A program made the translations under genes and the position numbers. A stretch of DNA of 50,822 nt. It comes from Acidobacteriota bacterium (GTDB lineage: Bacteria > Acidobacteriota > Terriglobia > Terriglobales > Acidobacteriaceae). Below the pieces are notes generated by a model that ran no database searches, had not been told where the DNA came from, and saw only the letters and a program-made list of their open reading frames with translations. The stretch is from contig JAKAJO010000102.1 in assembly GCA_021813745.1 (NCBI GenBank), positions 1 through 50,822 of the forward strand, in the 5' to 3' direction. This document shows positions 8,363-15,559 of this stretch, piece by piece; position 1 is the first letter of the stretch, and the number at the start of each line of letters is the position of its first letter.

Positions 8363-9073
8363 ATGCGCCGTGAATATCACAAATGGTATTCCAATCGATT
8401 GGGACGTGACATGGAGATGCTGATTTTTGGCCATGCGGGACTGCCTGTTCTCGTCTTTCCCACTTCAGGAGGCCGCTTCTTTGAGTTCGAAGATCGGGGA
8501 ATGGTTTCTGCACTGACGGCAAGGATTGAGCGCGGTCAATTGCACCTCTTTTGCGTGGATTCTGTAGACATGGAGAGTTGGTACAACCGACAGGTGCCTC
8601 CTCGCTGGCGCATCGCGCGGCATGTTCAATATGAAACCTATTTGATGGCAGAAGTGCTCCCATTGATTCGTGGACAGAACCAAGACGCGCGGCTGATTTC
8701 TTTGGGGTGCAGCTTTGGTGGATACCATGCCGCCAACATTGCATTTCGCCATCCGGACCACTTTACTGGCTTTCTGGCGATGTCCGGTGCATTTGATCTC
8801 GCAACCTTCCTGCAGGGGTATTACGACCAGGATTGTTACTTCAATCTACCGACACATTACATGGTGAATCTTGCAGACCCCTGGTACCTTGAGCGCTACT
8901 CCCGCAACACCTATATTCTTGCAACGGGCTGGGATGATCAGTGCCTGGGACAGAATCAAAATCTCGACGCAATTCTCAGCTCCAAGAACATTCCGCACCA
9001 GTTTCACATCTGGAATTCCTGGAATTCTCATGATTGGCCGACATGGAGCCGCATGATGCAAGAGTATCTCTGA
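8363..9073 (+). CDS. Esterase-family alpha/beta hydrolase
   Basis: From ATG 8363 (GGGGGT upstream) the product is 236 residues beginning MRREYHKWYSNRLGRDMEML. It is a compact cytoplasmic alpha/beta hydrolase of the esterase D/mycolyltransferase-like type: VLVFPTSGGRFFEFEDRGM, nucleophile Ser117 in LGCSFGGYHA, acidic residues at TGWDDQC (about 191-192), and His223 in NSHDWPTW. A longer reading from a GTG at 8225 crosses the palindrome and adds non-conserved residues, so I reject it. The substrate is unknown. It is not homologous over its length to the neighbouring divergent esterase, though both share the fold. Confidence 0.82.
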   Translation: MRREYHKWYSNRLGRDMEMLIFGHAGLPVLVFPTSGGRFFEFEDRGMVSALTARIERGQLHLFCVDSVDMESWYNRQVPPRWRIARHVQYETYLMAEVLPLIRGQNQDARLISLGCSFGGYHAANIAFRHPDHFTGFLAMSGAFDLATFLQGYYDQDCYFNLPTHYMVNLADPWYLERYSRNTYILATGWDDQCLGQNQNLDAILSSKNIPHQFHIWNSWNSHDWPTWSRMMQEYL

Positions 9074-9842
9074 ATCGATGCGCAGTTTGTTGGATCAGAC
9101 GGGGTTCCATTGAGCGTTCTCCGCGTTGATGCGGATTTGCTGATGGAGAGTCCAGTTGAAGCGATTCTCTTCATCTCGTTTCTTGAAGTGTGAGCGGATC
9201 GTCCGCTGAATGGAGCGAAGTGACCGTTCCACCCTGCTCGAACCACGAATTCAGAACGCGTCAATCGAGTTGACCGTCATATTGCAGTTAGCCCGACCTT
9301 ACGCGAACACCCTCCAGGGAAATCTCGTGGCCTGGCTGTCTAATGAAGATCAGTGTGCGCCTCTCGATTGAACTCATTCCGAGTGCGCGCCCCTGTTGTG
9401 TTTGCATCCTTTCGATGTCACGTGGCGTGCGCAGGCATTCAGCGGGCTTCCGATATTCAAGATGTGCGCATTGGATTGAAGCGAGACACAGGCTGTGATT
9501 TGTCAATCTGGCTGAACGCAGCTCGCTTCAGTAATCCTGCTTCAATCGTCAACAGATCAATGCTGGAGCGAACGCAGCAAGTGTGTGACACGCAATTCTT
9601 TATTGAGTGCTCTGTGTTGCAACTGAGAGTGTTGAAAAATCGGCCATTGCGGAATGCCTGCGCGGCCATGGTCTGTCGAGCAGGGCAGCGCTGAGTTCAG
9701 TGAGATGAAGTATCTGTTTTGGGGAAAATAATTGGCGTGATCCGTGCGCAGCGAGACGGGTTGCCGTTGAACGTTCTATTCGTCATTATATCGTATAACG
9801 ATAATATCGTAGTAAGATATAAAGAAAGGATCGATCAGGAAA
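9074..9842. other. Gene-poor stretch with degenerate repeats, then marR promoter
   Basis: No convincing gene is seen in these 769 bases; open frames are short and unlike known proteins. Two similar segments occur near its ends: AGACGGGGTTCCATTGAGCG (9096 onward) and GAGACGGGTTGCCGTTGAAC (9754 onward), each preceded by ATGCGCAG or GTGCGCAG and followed by GTTCT. A small palindrome AGCGGATCGTCCGCT lies about 9192-9206. It may be debris of an old insertion. Confidence 0.4.
9789..9810. promoter_or_regulatory. Alternating half-site operator upstream of marR-clc-clc
   Basis: Three hexamer half-sites alternate in orientation: TATCGT (9789-9794), ACGATA (9798-9803), TATCGT (9805-9810). The first pair is a perfect dyad with a 3-bp gap; the second pair is a perfect 13-bp palindrome. 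The site lies 33 bp before the marR start and just upstream of a TAAGAT (9813-9818) that could be a -10 element. Autoregulation by the adjacent MarR is the natural reading, as an inference. Confidence 0.65.
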
Positions 9843-10367
9843 ATGCCTTCGCGAGTCAAGCAGGGTAGTGCCCAAATGCGCGAAATGTTCCACGAGCTTG
9901 CCAAATTCCGTCACCGTCTTCGTCAATTTCAACGATTCAGTGAGACGGCCGCGCGTGCTCACGGCATTACGCCGCAACAGCATCAGCTCTTACTGGGGGT
10001 CGCCGGATTCACGGGTACTGGCCGGGCAACGATTTCGGAGATCGCGGAGTTTCTACAAGAAAAACACAACTCTGTCGTAGGTCTGGTTGATCGTGCCGTT
10101 CAAAGTAGCCTCGTCAAGAGGCGGGAGGCCACCGCAGACCGACGTGTCGTCGTACTGTCCCTGACGAGCAAAGGAGAGCGGATTCTGCGCGAGCTTTCAT
10201 TTCTACACCGTGAGGAGGTTACTCGATTGCGGCAGCAGTTTCTCTATGTTGGAGATAACCAATTCACTCCATCCAGGGATGAAATTCAAAAAGGGACAAA
10301 GGGCGGCGGCGGAGATGTGGAAACGGATGAGAGGCGCGTCAGTCGGAAAGTGAAAAGGAGAGGATGA
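9843..10367 (+). CDS. MarR-family transcriptional regulator
   Basis: The 174-residue winged-helix regulator has the MarR core at residues about 25-125: GITPQQHQLLLGVAGF, ATISEIAEFLQEKHNSVVGLVDRAV (recognition region), LVKRREATADRRVVVLSLTSKGERIL (wing). MarR proteins are dimers that release DNA on binding phenolic or other small ligands or on oxidation. The last 40 residues are a basic, glycine-rich tail (KGTKGGGGDVETDERR) instead of the usual dimerisation helix end, possibly a lineage extension or an old frameshift. The stop overlaps the first clc start by 4 nt, so it is co-transcribed and coupled with the channel genes. Confidence 0.9.
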   Translation: MPSRVKQGSAQMREMFHELAKFRHRLRQFQRFSETAARAHGITPQQHQLLLGVAGFTGTGRATISEIAEFLQEKHNSVVGLVDRAVQSSLVKRREATADRRVVVLSLTSKGERILRELSFLHREEVTRLRQQFLYVGDNQFTPSRDEIQKGTKGGGGDVETDERRVSRKVKRRG

Positions 10368-12145
10368 TGGAGCATCGTGCAGGAATGCGCTTCTTTCAGC
10401 ATCCAATATTGCGCAAGTACGCCTCACTCGTTCAGGAGGATCTGGCGGCTGCGTATGCTCGCGACTTGCGAAAGTGGTTGGGGATTGCGCCGCTCATCGG
10501 AGTAATGACTGGTTTGTTGACAGCAGGGCTATCCGTCATCCTCCTCAATGTGATGTGGCCACCAATCTTGAATGGGTATCTGAAGTATCGCTGGCTAATG
10601 GCGCCCGGACTTGTGCTTGGCTTTGTTGTATCTGGATTTGTCATGCAGTATCTGACGCCTGATCCAGACGAGCACTCGTCAGAAGAAATCATCCGTTCCT
10701 ATCACGAGCATGGCGGTGACGTAAACATGCGGCCATTTCTGCCGAAGCTTGTCGCAGCGATCGCGACCGTGGGCTTTGGTGGAAGCGCTGCGCTGGAGGG
10801 GCCGAGTATTTACGGGGGCGGCGCGATCGGATCCTGTATATGGAGCAGATTGCGTGGAGTCCGTGCTTTTCAGCTCGAGCCGCGGGATCGCAGGATCATG
10901 CTGATCTGTGGTGCAGCTGCCGGCATGTCTGCGGTCTTCCGAGCTCCGCTGACCGGGATCGTGTTTTCACTTGAAATGCCGTACAAAGACGATCTGGCTC
11001 ACGAGGCACTCGTGCCGTCTCTGATTGCATCGGTCGTATCATTCATGACGCTCACTGCATTCGTTGGCAATAAGCCGCTTTTCAATTTCGCTGCTGTGGG
11101 CTCCTTTGACAGGCAGGACCTACTATGGTGCGCTTTACTCGGTTTGATTATCGGCTTGATCGCCATGGTGTATGTAACGACTTTTCGTCGCGTTCGAAGC
11201 TTCTTCATCCGTCTTAAAAGTCCACACTGGATCAAGCTTGGCTTGGGCGGATTGTTAACGGCGATCTGTGGTCTCATATTTCTTCATATCTACCAAGGGC
11301 CACTGGTTCCAATCGGTCCGAACTACGAGGCCGTGAGCCTTATCCTTGGGCAAGCACACAGTACGTCGGAACTCCTCGCTTTTAGCGGTTTGAAACTGAG
11401 TGCGACAATCTGCTCTCTTGGAACTGGTGGAGTAAGCGCTATGTTCGTGCCACTTTTTCTAAGCGGTGGGGCGATTGGGCTTGCGTTCTCCCAAGCAATT
11501 GTCCACAGTCCTTCGCCGGTACTCTATGCGGCGGTGGGAATGGCCTGCTTTATTGCGGCGGGCTACAAAGCGCCTCTTGCCGCAGTGGTATTTGTTGCCG
11601 AAGCGACTGGAGGACATGCTTTGATTATTCCCAGCCTGATAGGCGCGGCAGTTGCCTACACCGTTTCTGGAGACGCTTCGGCTTCCGGAGATCAGCGACT
11701 GCATGAGGCAGTGAAGATGCATGCGCTCCGAGAGATTCCAGTGAAGGAAGTCATGCAGACAAGATTCCTTTCAGCTCCCGCTTCTCTGAGTTTGAGGGAC
11801 TTTGCGAAGACTCTGTCCGCTCACACTGGTCATGAAGTGTTTCCCGTTTTGGAAGGGGAGCGATTGATTGGCACTTGCAGCTTGTGGGGGATGTCTCGCG
11901 TCTCTCCAGATCGGTGGGGTGCCGTTACTGTGCGCGAGGTTGCACATGCGCCGTTGGATTCCGTGCTCCCAGAGACAAGCCTTTCGGAGGCTCTGCGAAG
12001 GATGTTGTGCGAGAACAGTGAGCCGACATTGCTCGTTGTCGAAGAGAAAGGGAATGTCGTCGGTATTCTCTCTAAAACAGATGTGCTGCAGGCTTTGGTT
12101 GCAGGCAATGGTGATGAACTGTCGCCTAAAAAGGAAGATGGGTAA
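10364..12145 (+). CDS. ClC-type chloride channel/antiporter with CBS pair
   Basis: The 593-residue protein has a ClC membrane domain (residues about 35-430, multiple helices) and two CBS domains (about 445-585). The gating-glutamate motif is present but modified: GGSAALEGPSIYGGG, with Glu145 where E. coli ClcA has the glutamate of GREGP. The anion-site loop is GTGGVSAMFVPLFLSGG, a variant of GxFxP. The proline/GSGIP loop is replaced by PDPDEHSSEEII. ClC proteins move Cl- (channel or 2Cl-/H+ exchange), often for acid resistance; CBS domains usually bind adenine nucleotides. It follows marR with a 4-nt overlap. The atypical motifs leave ion selectivity open. Confidence 0.92.
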   Translation: MMEHRAGMRFFQHPILRKYASLVQEDLAAAYARDLRKWLGIAPLIGVMTGLLTAGLSVILLNVMWPPILNGYLKYRWLMAPGLVLGFVVSGFVMQYLTPDPDEHSSEEIIRSYHEHGGDVNMRPFLPKLVAAIATVGFGGSAALEGPSIYGGGAIGSCIWSRLRGVRAFQLEPRDRRIMLICGAAAGMSAVFRAPLTGIVFSLEMPYKDDLAHEALVPSLIASVVSFMTLTAFVGNKPLFNFAAVGSFDRQDLLWCALLGLIIGLIAMVYVTTFRRVRSFFIRLKSPHWIKLGLGGLLTAICGLIFLHIYQGPLVPIGPNYEAVSLILGQAHSTSELLAFSGLKLSATICSLGTGGVSAMFVPLFLSGGAIGLAFSQAIVHSPSPVLYAAVGMACFIAAGYKAPLAAVVFVAEATGGHALIIPSLIGAAVAYTVSGDASASGDQRLHEAVKMHALREIPVKEVMQTRFLSAPASLSLRDFAKTLSAHTGHEVFPVLEGERLIGTCSLWGMSRVSPDRWGAVTVREVAHAPLDSVLPETSLSEALRRMLCENSEPTLLVVEEKGNVVGILSKTDVLQALVAGNGDELSPKKEDG

Positions 12146-12226
12146 GGAGTCGAACGCTCCAAGATGGCAGGAGAGAACATCATCGCCGTATTGGAGTCAA
12201 GCAGTGAGGTATGAAGCGGAGGACCC

Positions 12227-14035
12227 ATGTCTTCACTTCGGGAAGAAGGAAGGAACAACAATTCATTCAGCGCAGATCGTCACCCTCAGTTCGGCGCGGC
12301 TCTCGAATTGCGTGACCTCAGGATTTGTGGTTACGCTTTGCTTGTCGGGGCAGTGGGGGGGCTGATCGCACAGGTTCTGTTGGAATTGATGTACCTTTTC
12401 ACCAACGTTTTCTTTTATGGACGCTTCTCCTTTGTAAGCACTAGCCCCTCTCTCAGTCGCGTAGGTGCCTGGGTCATTCTCATTCCTTCGATTGGTGGAC
12501 TCGTTGTCGGATTGCTAATTTACTTCCTCGAGCCAACTCTCAAAGGACACGGAATTCCGGAAGCGATGGAGTCAGTCCTCTATCATCGCAGCCACATGAG
12601 AATGCGAGTTGTTATCCTGAAGCCCCTGGCGACGGCACTCGCAATCGGCACCGGAGGCCCGTTTGGAGCGGAGGGGCCAATCATTCAAACCGGTGCTGCG
12701 TTGGGTTCTCTGCTTGGTAGGTGGCTTGGTCTGAGCCCTTATCAGCGGCGCGTCCTTCTTGCATCGGGGGCGGCTGCGGGGATGGCAGCGACATTTATCG
12801 CACCTTTGGCCGGAATTCTGGTTGCGATTGAGCTCCTCCTGTTCGAGTTTCGAGCCCGTTCGTTTATCCCAGTTTCGATTGCCGCCGTGGTTGCGACAGC
12901 TGTGCGAGTGGAGCTAGCCGGGTGGTCCCCTTTGTTTCCAATGCCAATTTACAAGATCACCGGCGTCCGTGAGTTGTGGCTCTTTGCGATTCTTGGTGTT
13001 CTGGCAGGTGCGATTGGGGTTCTAATGATCCGCGCTCTTTCGATGGTTGAAGAGTTCTTTGATACTGCCCAGATTCGATATGAAGCAATTTGGGGTCCGG
13101 TTGTTGGCGCGCTTGCGTTAGGGTGTATCGGCTATTTTGTCCCAGAAGTTCTCGGAACAAGTTACGGTACGATCCGAGACATCCTCAATGATCGTCTGGG
13201 GGCGGGCAAACTGGGCGAGATCGCTGTGGCAAAGTTTGGGGCTTTAGTGATCTCACTCGGTTCCGGAACGACTGGTGGGATTTTTGCCCCTTCCCTCGTG
13301 GTGGGCGGTGGCTTTGGAGCGGTCTATGGAGTGGCATGTGAGCATTTGTTCCCGCACGTTGTGAGTAATCCTGCATTCTATGCACTCGTCGCGATGGCTG
13401 GAGTTTTTGGGGGTGTTGCCCGTGCACCCTTCACGAGCATTGTCTTCTTAACTGAATTGAGCCGAAACCCAAACGCGTTGTTGCCATTAATTCTTTGCGT
13501 CATGGTTGCAGACGGAATCGTTCGGCTGTTCAGTCGCGATTCGATTATGACCGTAAAACTAGCCAAGCGTGGACTCATTGTCTCCCAGGATTACTGGGTG
13601 CCCGCTCTGATGCGAGCTTCAATTGGTGACGTCATGCGAAGGTCATTTCGCCAGTTTGAGGAGAGTCGCGGGGTTGGGCAGTTTTTAAAAGACCTATCGT
13701 CTGGAGATTCAAAGCCAATTCTCATCGTGAATTCTGAGGGGTTTCAGACCGGCATCCTTGAAGGAGCGAATCTCAGGGGAATTGATTCGGCAACACAGCC
13801 AGCATTTCTTAAGGATTTTGCACGACATGACTACGTCATTGCACTCCGAAGTGAAACTGTTGATGCAGTCCACAGGAGAATGCTGCTTCAGGGCGTTGAA
13901 ATTGTTGTTGTTGTTGAGTCTTTGGAGGCGCCGCGGCCAGTTGGTGTGGCTTGTTCGGCGGACATTTTGCAAGCACGGCGATGGTTATTGGAGGAAGACG
14001 GTTTAATTGCAGCCAGCCAATTGCCGGTGGCCTGA
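12227..14035 (+). CDS. Second ClC-type chloride channel/antiporter with CBS pair
   Basis: The 602-residue paralogue is closer to canonical ClCs: GHGIPEA (residues 107-113, anion site 1), GTGGPFGAEGPIIQTG with gating Glu149, GSGTTGGIFAPSLVVGG (GxFxP), and C-terminal CBS domains (about 465-590). ATG 12227 follows GGAGGACCC, a strong ribosome site. It lies 81 nt after the first clc and is probably in the same transcript. The two channels differ in length of loops and in anion-site motifs, so they are an old duplication or independent acquisitions. They may form separate homodimers; a heterodimer is only conceivable. Confidence 0.94.
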   Translation: MSSLREEGRNNNSFSADRHPQFGAALELRDLRICGYALLVGAVGGLIAQVLLELMYLFTNVFFYGRFSFVSTSPSLSRVGAWVILIPSIGGLVVGLLIYFLEPTLKGHGIPEAMESVLYHRSHMRMRVVILKPLATALAIGTGGPFGAEGPIIQTGAALGSLLGRWLGLSPYQRRVLLASGAAAGMAATFIAPLAGILVAIELLLFEFRARSFIPVSIAAVVATAVRVELAGWSPLFPMPIYKITGVRELWLFAILGVLAGAIGVLMIRALSMVEEFFDTAQIRYEAIWGPVVGALALGCIGYFVPEVLGTSYGTIRDILNDRLGAGKLGEIAVAKFGALVISLGSGTTGGIFAPSLVVGGGFGAVYGVACEHLFPHVVSNPAFYALVAMAGVFGGVARAPFTSIVFLTELSRNPNALLPLILCVMVADGIVRLFSRDSIMTVKLAKRGLIVSQDYWVPALMRASIGDVMRRSFRQFEESRGVGQFLKDLSSGDSKPILIVNSEGFQTGILEGANLRGIDSATQPAFLKDFARHDYVIALRSETVDAVHRRMLLQGVEIVVVVESLEAPRPVGVACSADILQARRWLLEEDGLIAASQLPVA

Positions 14036-14218
14036 ACTTAAGCCTGTGTGCGAATGAGGGCGTGAATGAGTGGGCAGTTCCGGGGCAAGCTCTCTAGTTT
14101 GTGACAGCAATTTGTCCCAGGATCCCCGATATCCCAGGACTTGTACTCCGCAGGGTAGGCAAGGGACGTGAAACACCCTTCAACCATTGAGAACTGAATC
14201 TCGAAACAGTCAAGTCAA

Positions 14219-14239
14219 TGGCGGAGAGAGTGGGATTCG
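14219..14239. repeat. Left attachment site (attL core)
   Basis: It is identical over 21 bp to the tRNA-Ser 3' end at 23227-23247; similarity stops at 14240. Only the T-arm 3' half, acceptor strand and CCA are present, so it is a scar and not a tRNA gene. Confidence 0.9.
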
Positions 14240-14323
14240 CACTTCGCCTTGTCTAATGGAATCTGTAACTTGCAGATTCTTTGATGGGCAAGATAGGCAC
14301 GAAAGGCGAGTCGGGCAGCTCCG

Positions 14324-14342
14324 TAGCACAAATTAGCACAAT
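14324..14342. promoter_or_regulatory. Candidate integrase arm-type sites, left end
   Basis: TAGCACAAA (14324-14332) and TAGCACAAT (14334-14342) are tandem with a 10-bp period, 85 bp inside attL. The same nonamer TAGCACAAA occurs at 23172-23180, 47 bp inside attR. Matching short repeats near both ends are what arm-binding sites of tyrosine recombinases look like. Confidence 0.5.
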
Positions 14343-14723
14343 TTGCGCCCGTCAGAGCCGCTCTGGGTGGGTTTTCCACCCACGTTAGCCTATGAAAAAC
14401 CGTAGAAAATGGGCAAAACTATATGGTTTTTCGGATTTATTTTTGTTTGTGTAAATTTGGGGATTGCGGCGCTCTCTTTAGGGTCAAGTCGCAAGATTTG
14501 ACCCACCCCCTTATACCATTGATTGCACACGACTTACTTTCCGCATGCTACGACACCCAACGCTCGCGGGCCGCGACTTGTTGCTGGTAGCGCGGCGCGG
14601 ATCATTCTTCACCGGGCTATCCGCGCACTACTAATGAGAGGAATAGGATTGACCGAGCGCGAGCGAGGGAAATACTTTTCCTCTCTCTTATGTTAAGGAA
14701 CTTATTTCTTGTGGACATCCCAT

Positions 14724-15152
14724 TCATTCCATTGCGGATAGATACGAAACAGCCATCCAAATACGGTGCAACAGCGCGGTGCTGCATCTTATGCCTTGCT
14801 TCCGCAGCTCGGCGCGCATCTTCCAGGCTGGCAGGTTCATGTTCGCCTGCACGAACGCAATAACCCGCTCGTCCGTGCCCTCCGGGATCGCAGGTGTCTT
14901 GAAAAGCTCACGGCGTTTGTACATCCACGTGGCTGGATGCCGTTGGTGCGGACCTACGGCGTCTAGCACGCGGCGCAAGACGGTAATGGGCGCATCCGGG
15001 TTTGCGGCCAGCAGCAGATAAGCAAAGCCGGGCGTGTCCCGGAAGGCCAGAATGTCCGGGATGCGCGTCTGCACGCTCACGGTTTTATTCTTGGCACCAC
15101 CAAGGCCGCGCCCGTCTGTCACGTCAACCTGGATTAACTTCGGCCTGCCCAC
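14724..15152 (-). CDS. Hypothetical protein, last gene of the element
   Basis: The 142-residue protein is not recognised. It is basic and begins MGRPKLIQVDVTDGRG. Its C-terminal half (PEGTDERVIAFVQANMNLPAWKMR..., residues about 95-135) resembles a small helical DNA-binding or resolvase-type HTH segment (WKMRAELRKQGIRCSTALLHR), but this is weak. The start is a GTG whose G is shared with the TAG stop of the preceding gene, so the two are translationally coupled. It is the 3'-most gene of the element's main transcript. Confidence 0.6.
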   Translation of the reverse strand: MGRPKLIQVDVTDGRGLGGAKNKTVSVQTRIPDILAFRDTPGFAYLLLAANPDAPITVLRRVLDAVGPHQRHPATWMYKRRELFKTPAIPEGTDERVIAFVQANMNLPAWKMRAELRKQGIRCSTALLHRIWMAVSYLSAME

Positions 15153-15469
15153 TAGACGCCCCGCACGGACGCGCGCTTCCCGGCCAGTTTGCGCTTCCGC
15201 TTGATTGACTCGCGCATCTGCCCAACTCCGACACGATCCCTGATATGTGACAGGCCGATGCTGAGCGCGGCATCGAAGACACCGCCCACTGTGGCGGACG
15301 GAACGTGTATACGTACATCCATCACAGTCCGCACGAACTTGATGCCCACGTCCTTAGTGAAGCCCTTATTAAGCAATGCGCCTATCTCGGCTTCAACGGC
15401 TTCTGCCTTGTCCCACTCACTCCCGGACAGGCTCTTGAAAAACTCTTCATTCGTCATCTGCTTTTGCAT
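15152..15469 (-). CDS. Hypothetical protein of the element
   Basis: The 105-residue protein has no family I recognise. It reads MQKQMTNEEFFKSLSGSEWD, then a mixed region with FVRTVMDVRIHVPSATVGG, and ends in a strongly basic tail (RESIKRKRKLAGKRASVRG). A preceding GGAGGAAAC (about 15473-15479) is a good ribosome site for ATG 15469. It lies between the tape-measure-like gene and the 142-residue gene, where tail or adaptor proteins would be in a phage, but no such assignment can be made. Confidence 0.65.
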   Translation of the reverse strand: MQKQMTNEEFFKSLSGSEWDKAEAVEAEIGALLNKGFTKDVGIKFVRTVMDVRIHVPSATVGGVFDAALSIGLSHIRDRVGVGQMRESIKRKRKLAGKRASVRGV

Positions 15470-15559
15470 GTTTCCTCCACTTGCAATGCCCCGTAATCGC
15501 GTTACAAAGCCCGTAGGCGCGTCCGCTGCTGTGTGCTAGTAGGGTGGCAGCACGTGTTT

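Larger units (their letters stand above)
14036..14723. other. Left junction of the integrated element, no gene
   Basis: These 688 bases hold the left attachment repeat (14219-14239), two tandem candidate integrase arm sites (14324, 14334), and two hairpins. One is TGGGTGG/CCACCCA (14364-14370 with 14376-14382). The other is a 10-bp stem 14481-14490 with 14495-14504 closed by a GCAA tetraloop, with one G-T pair. An AT-rich tract lies at about 14400-14460. No open frame here resembles a gene. Confidence 0.6.

Noticed and set aside
14219..14239. A second tRNA-Ser gene or pseudo-tRNA
   Set aside because: Only the last 21 nt of the tRNA are present, exactly matching the 3' end at 23227-23247; it is an attachment-site scar.
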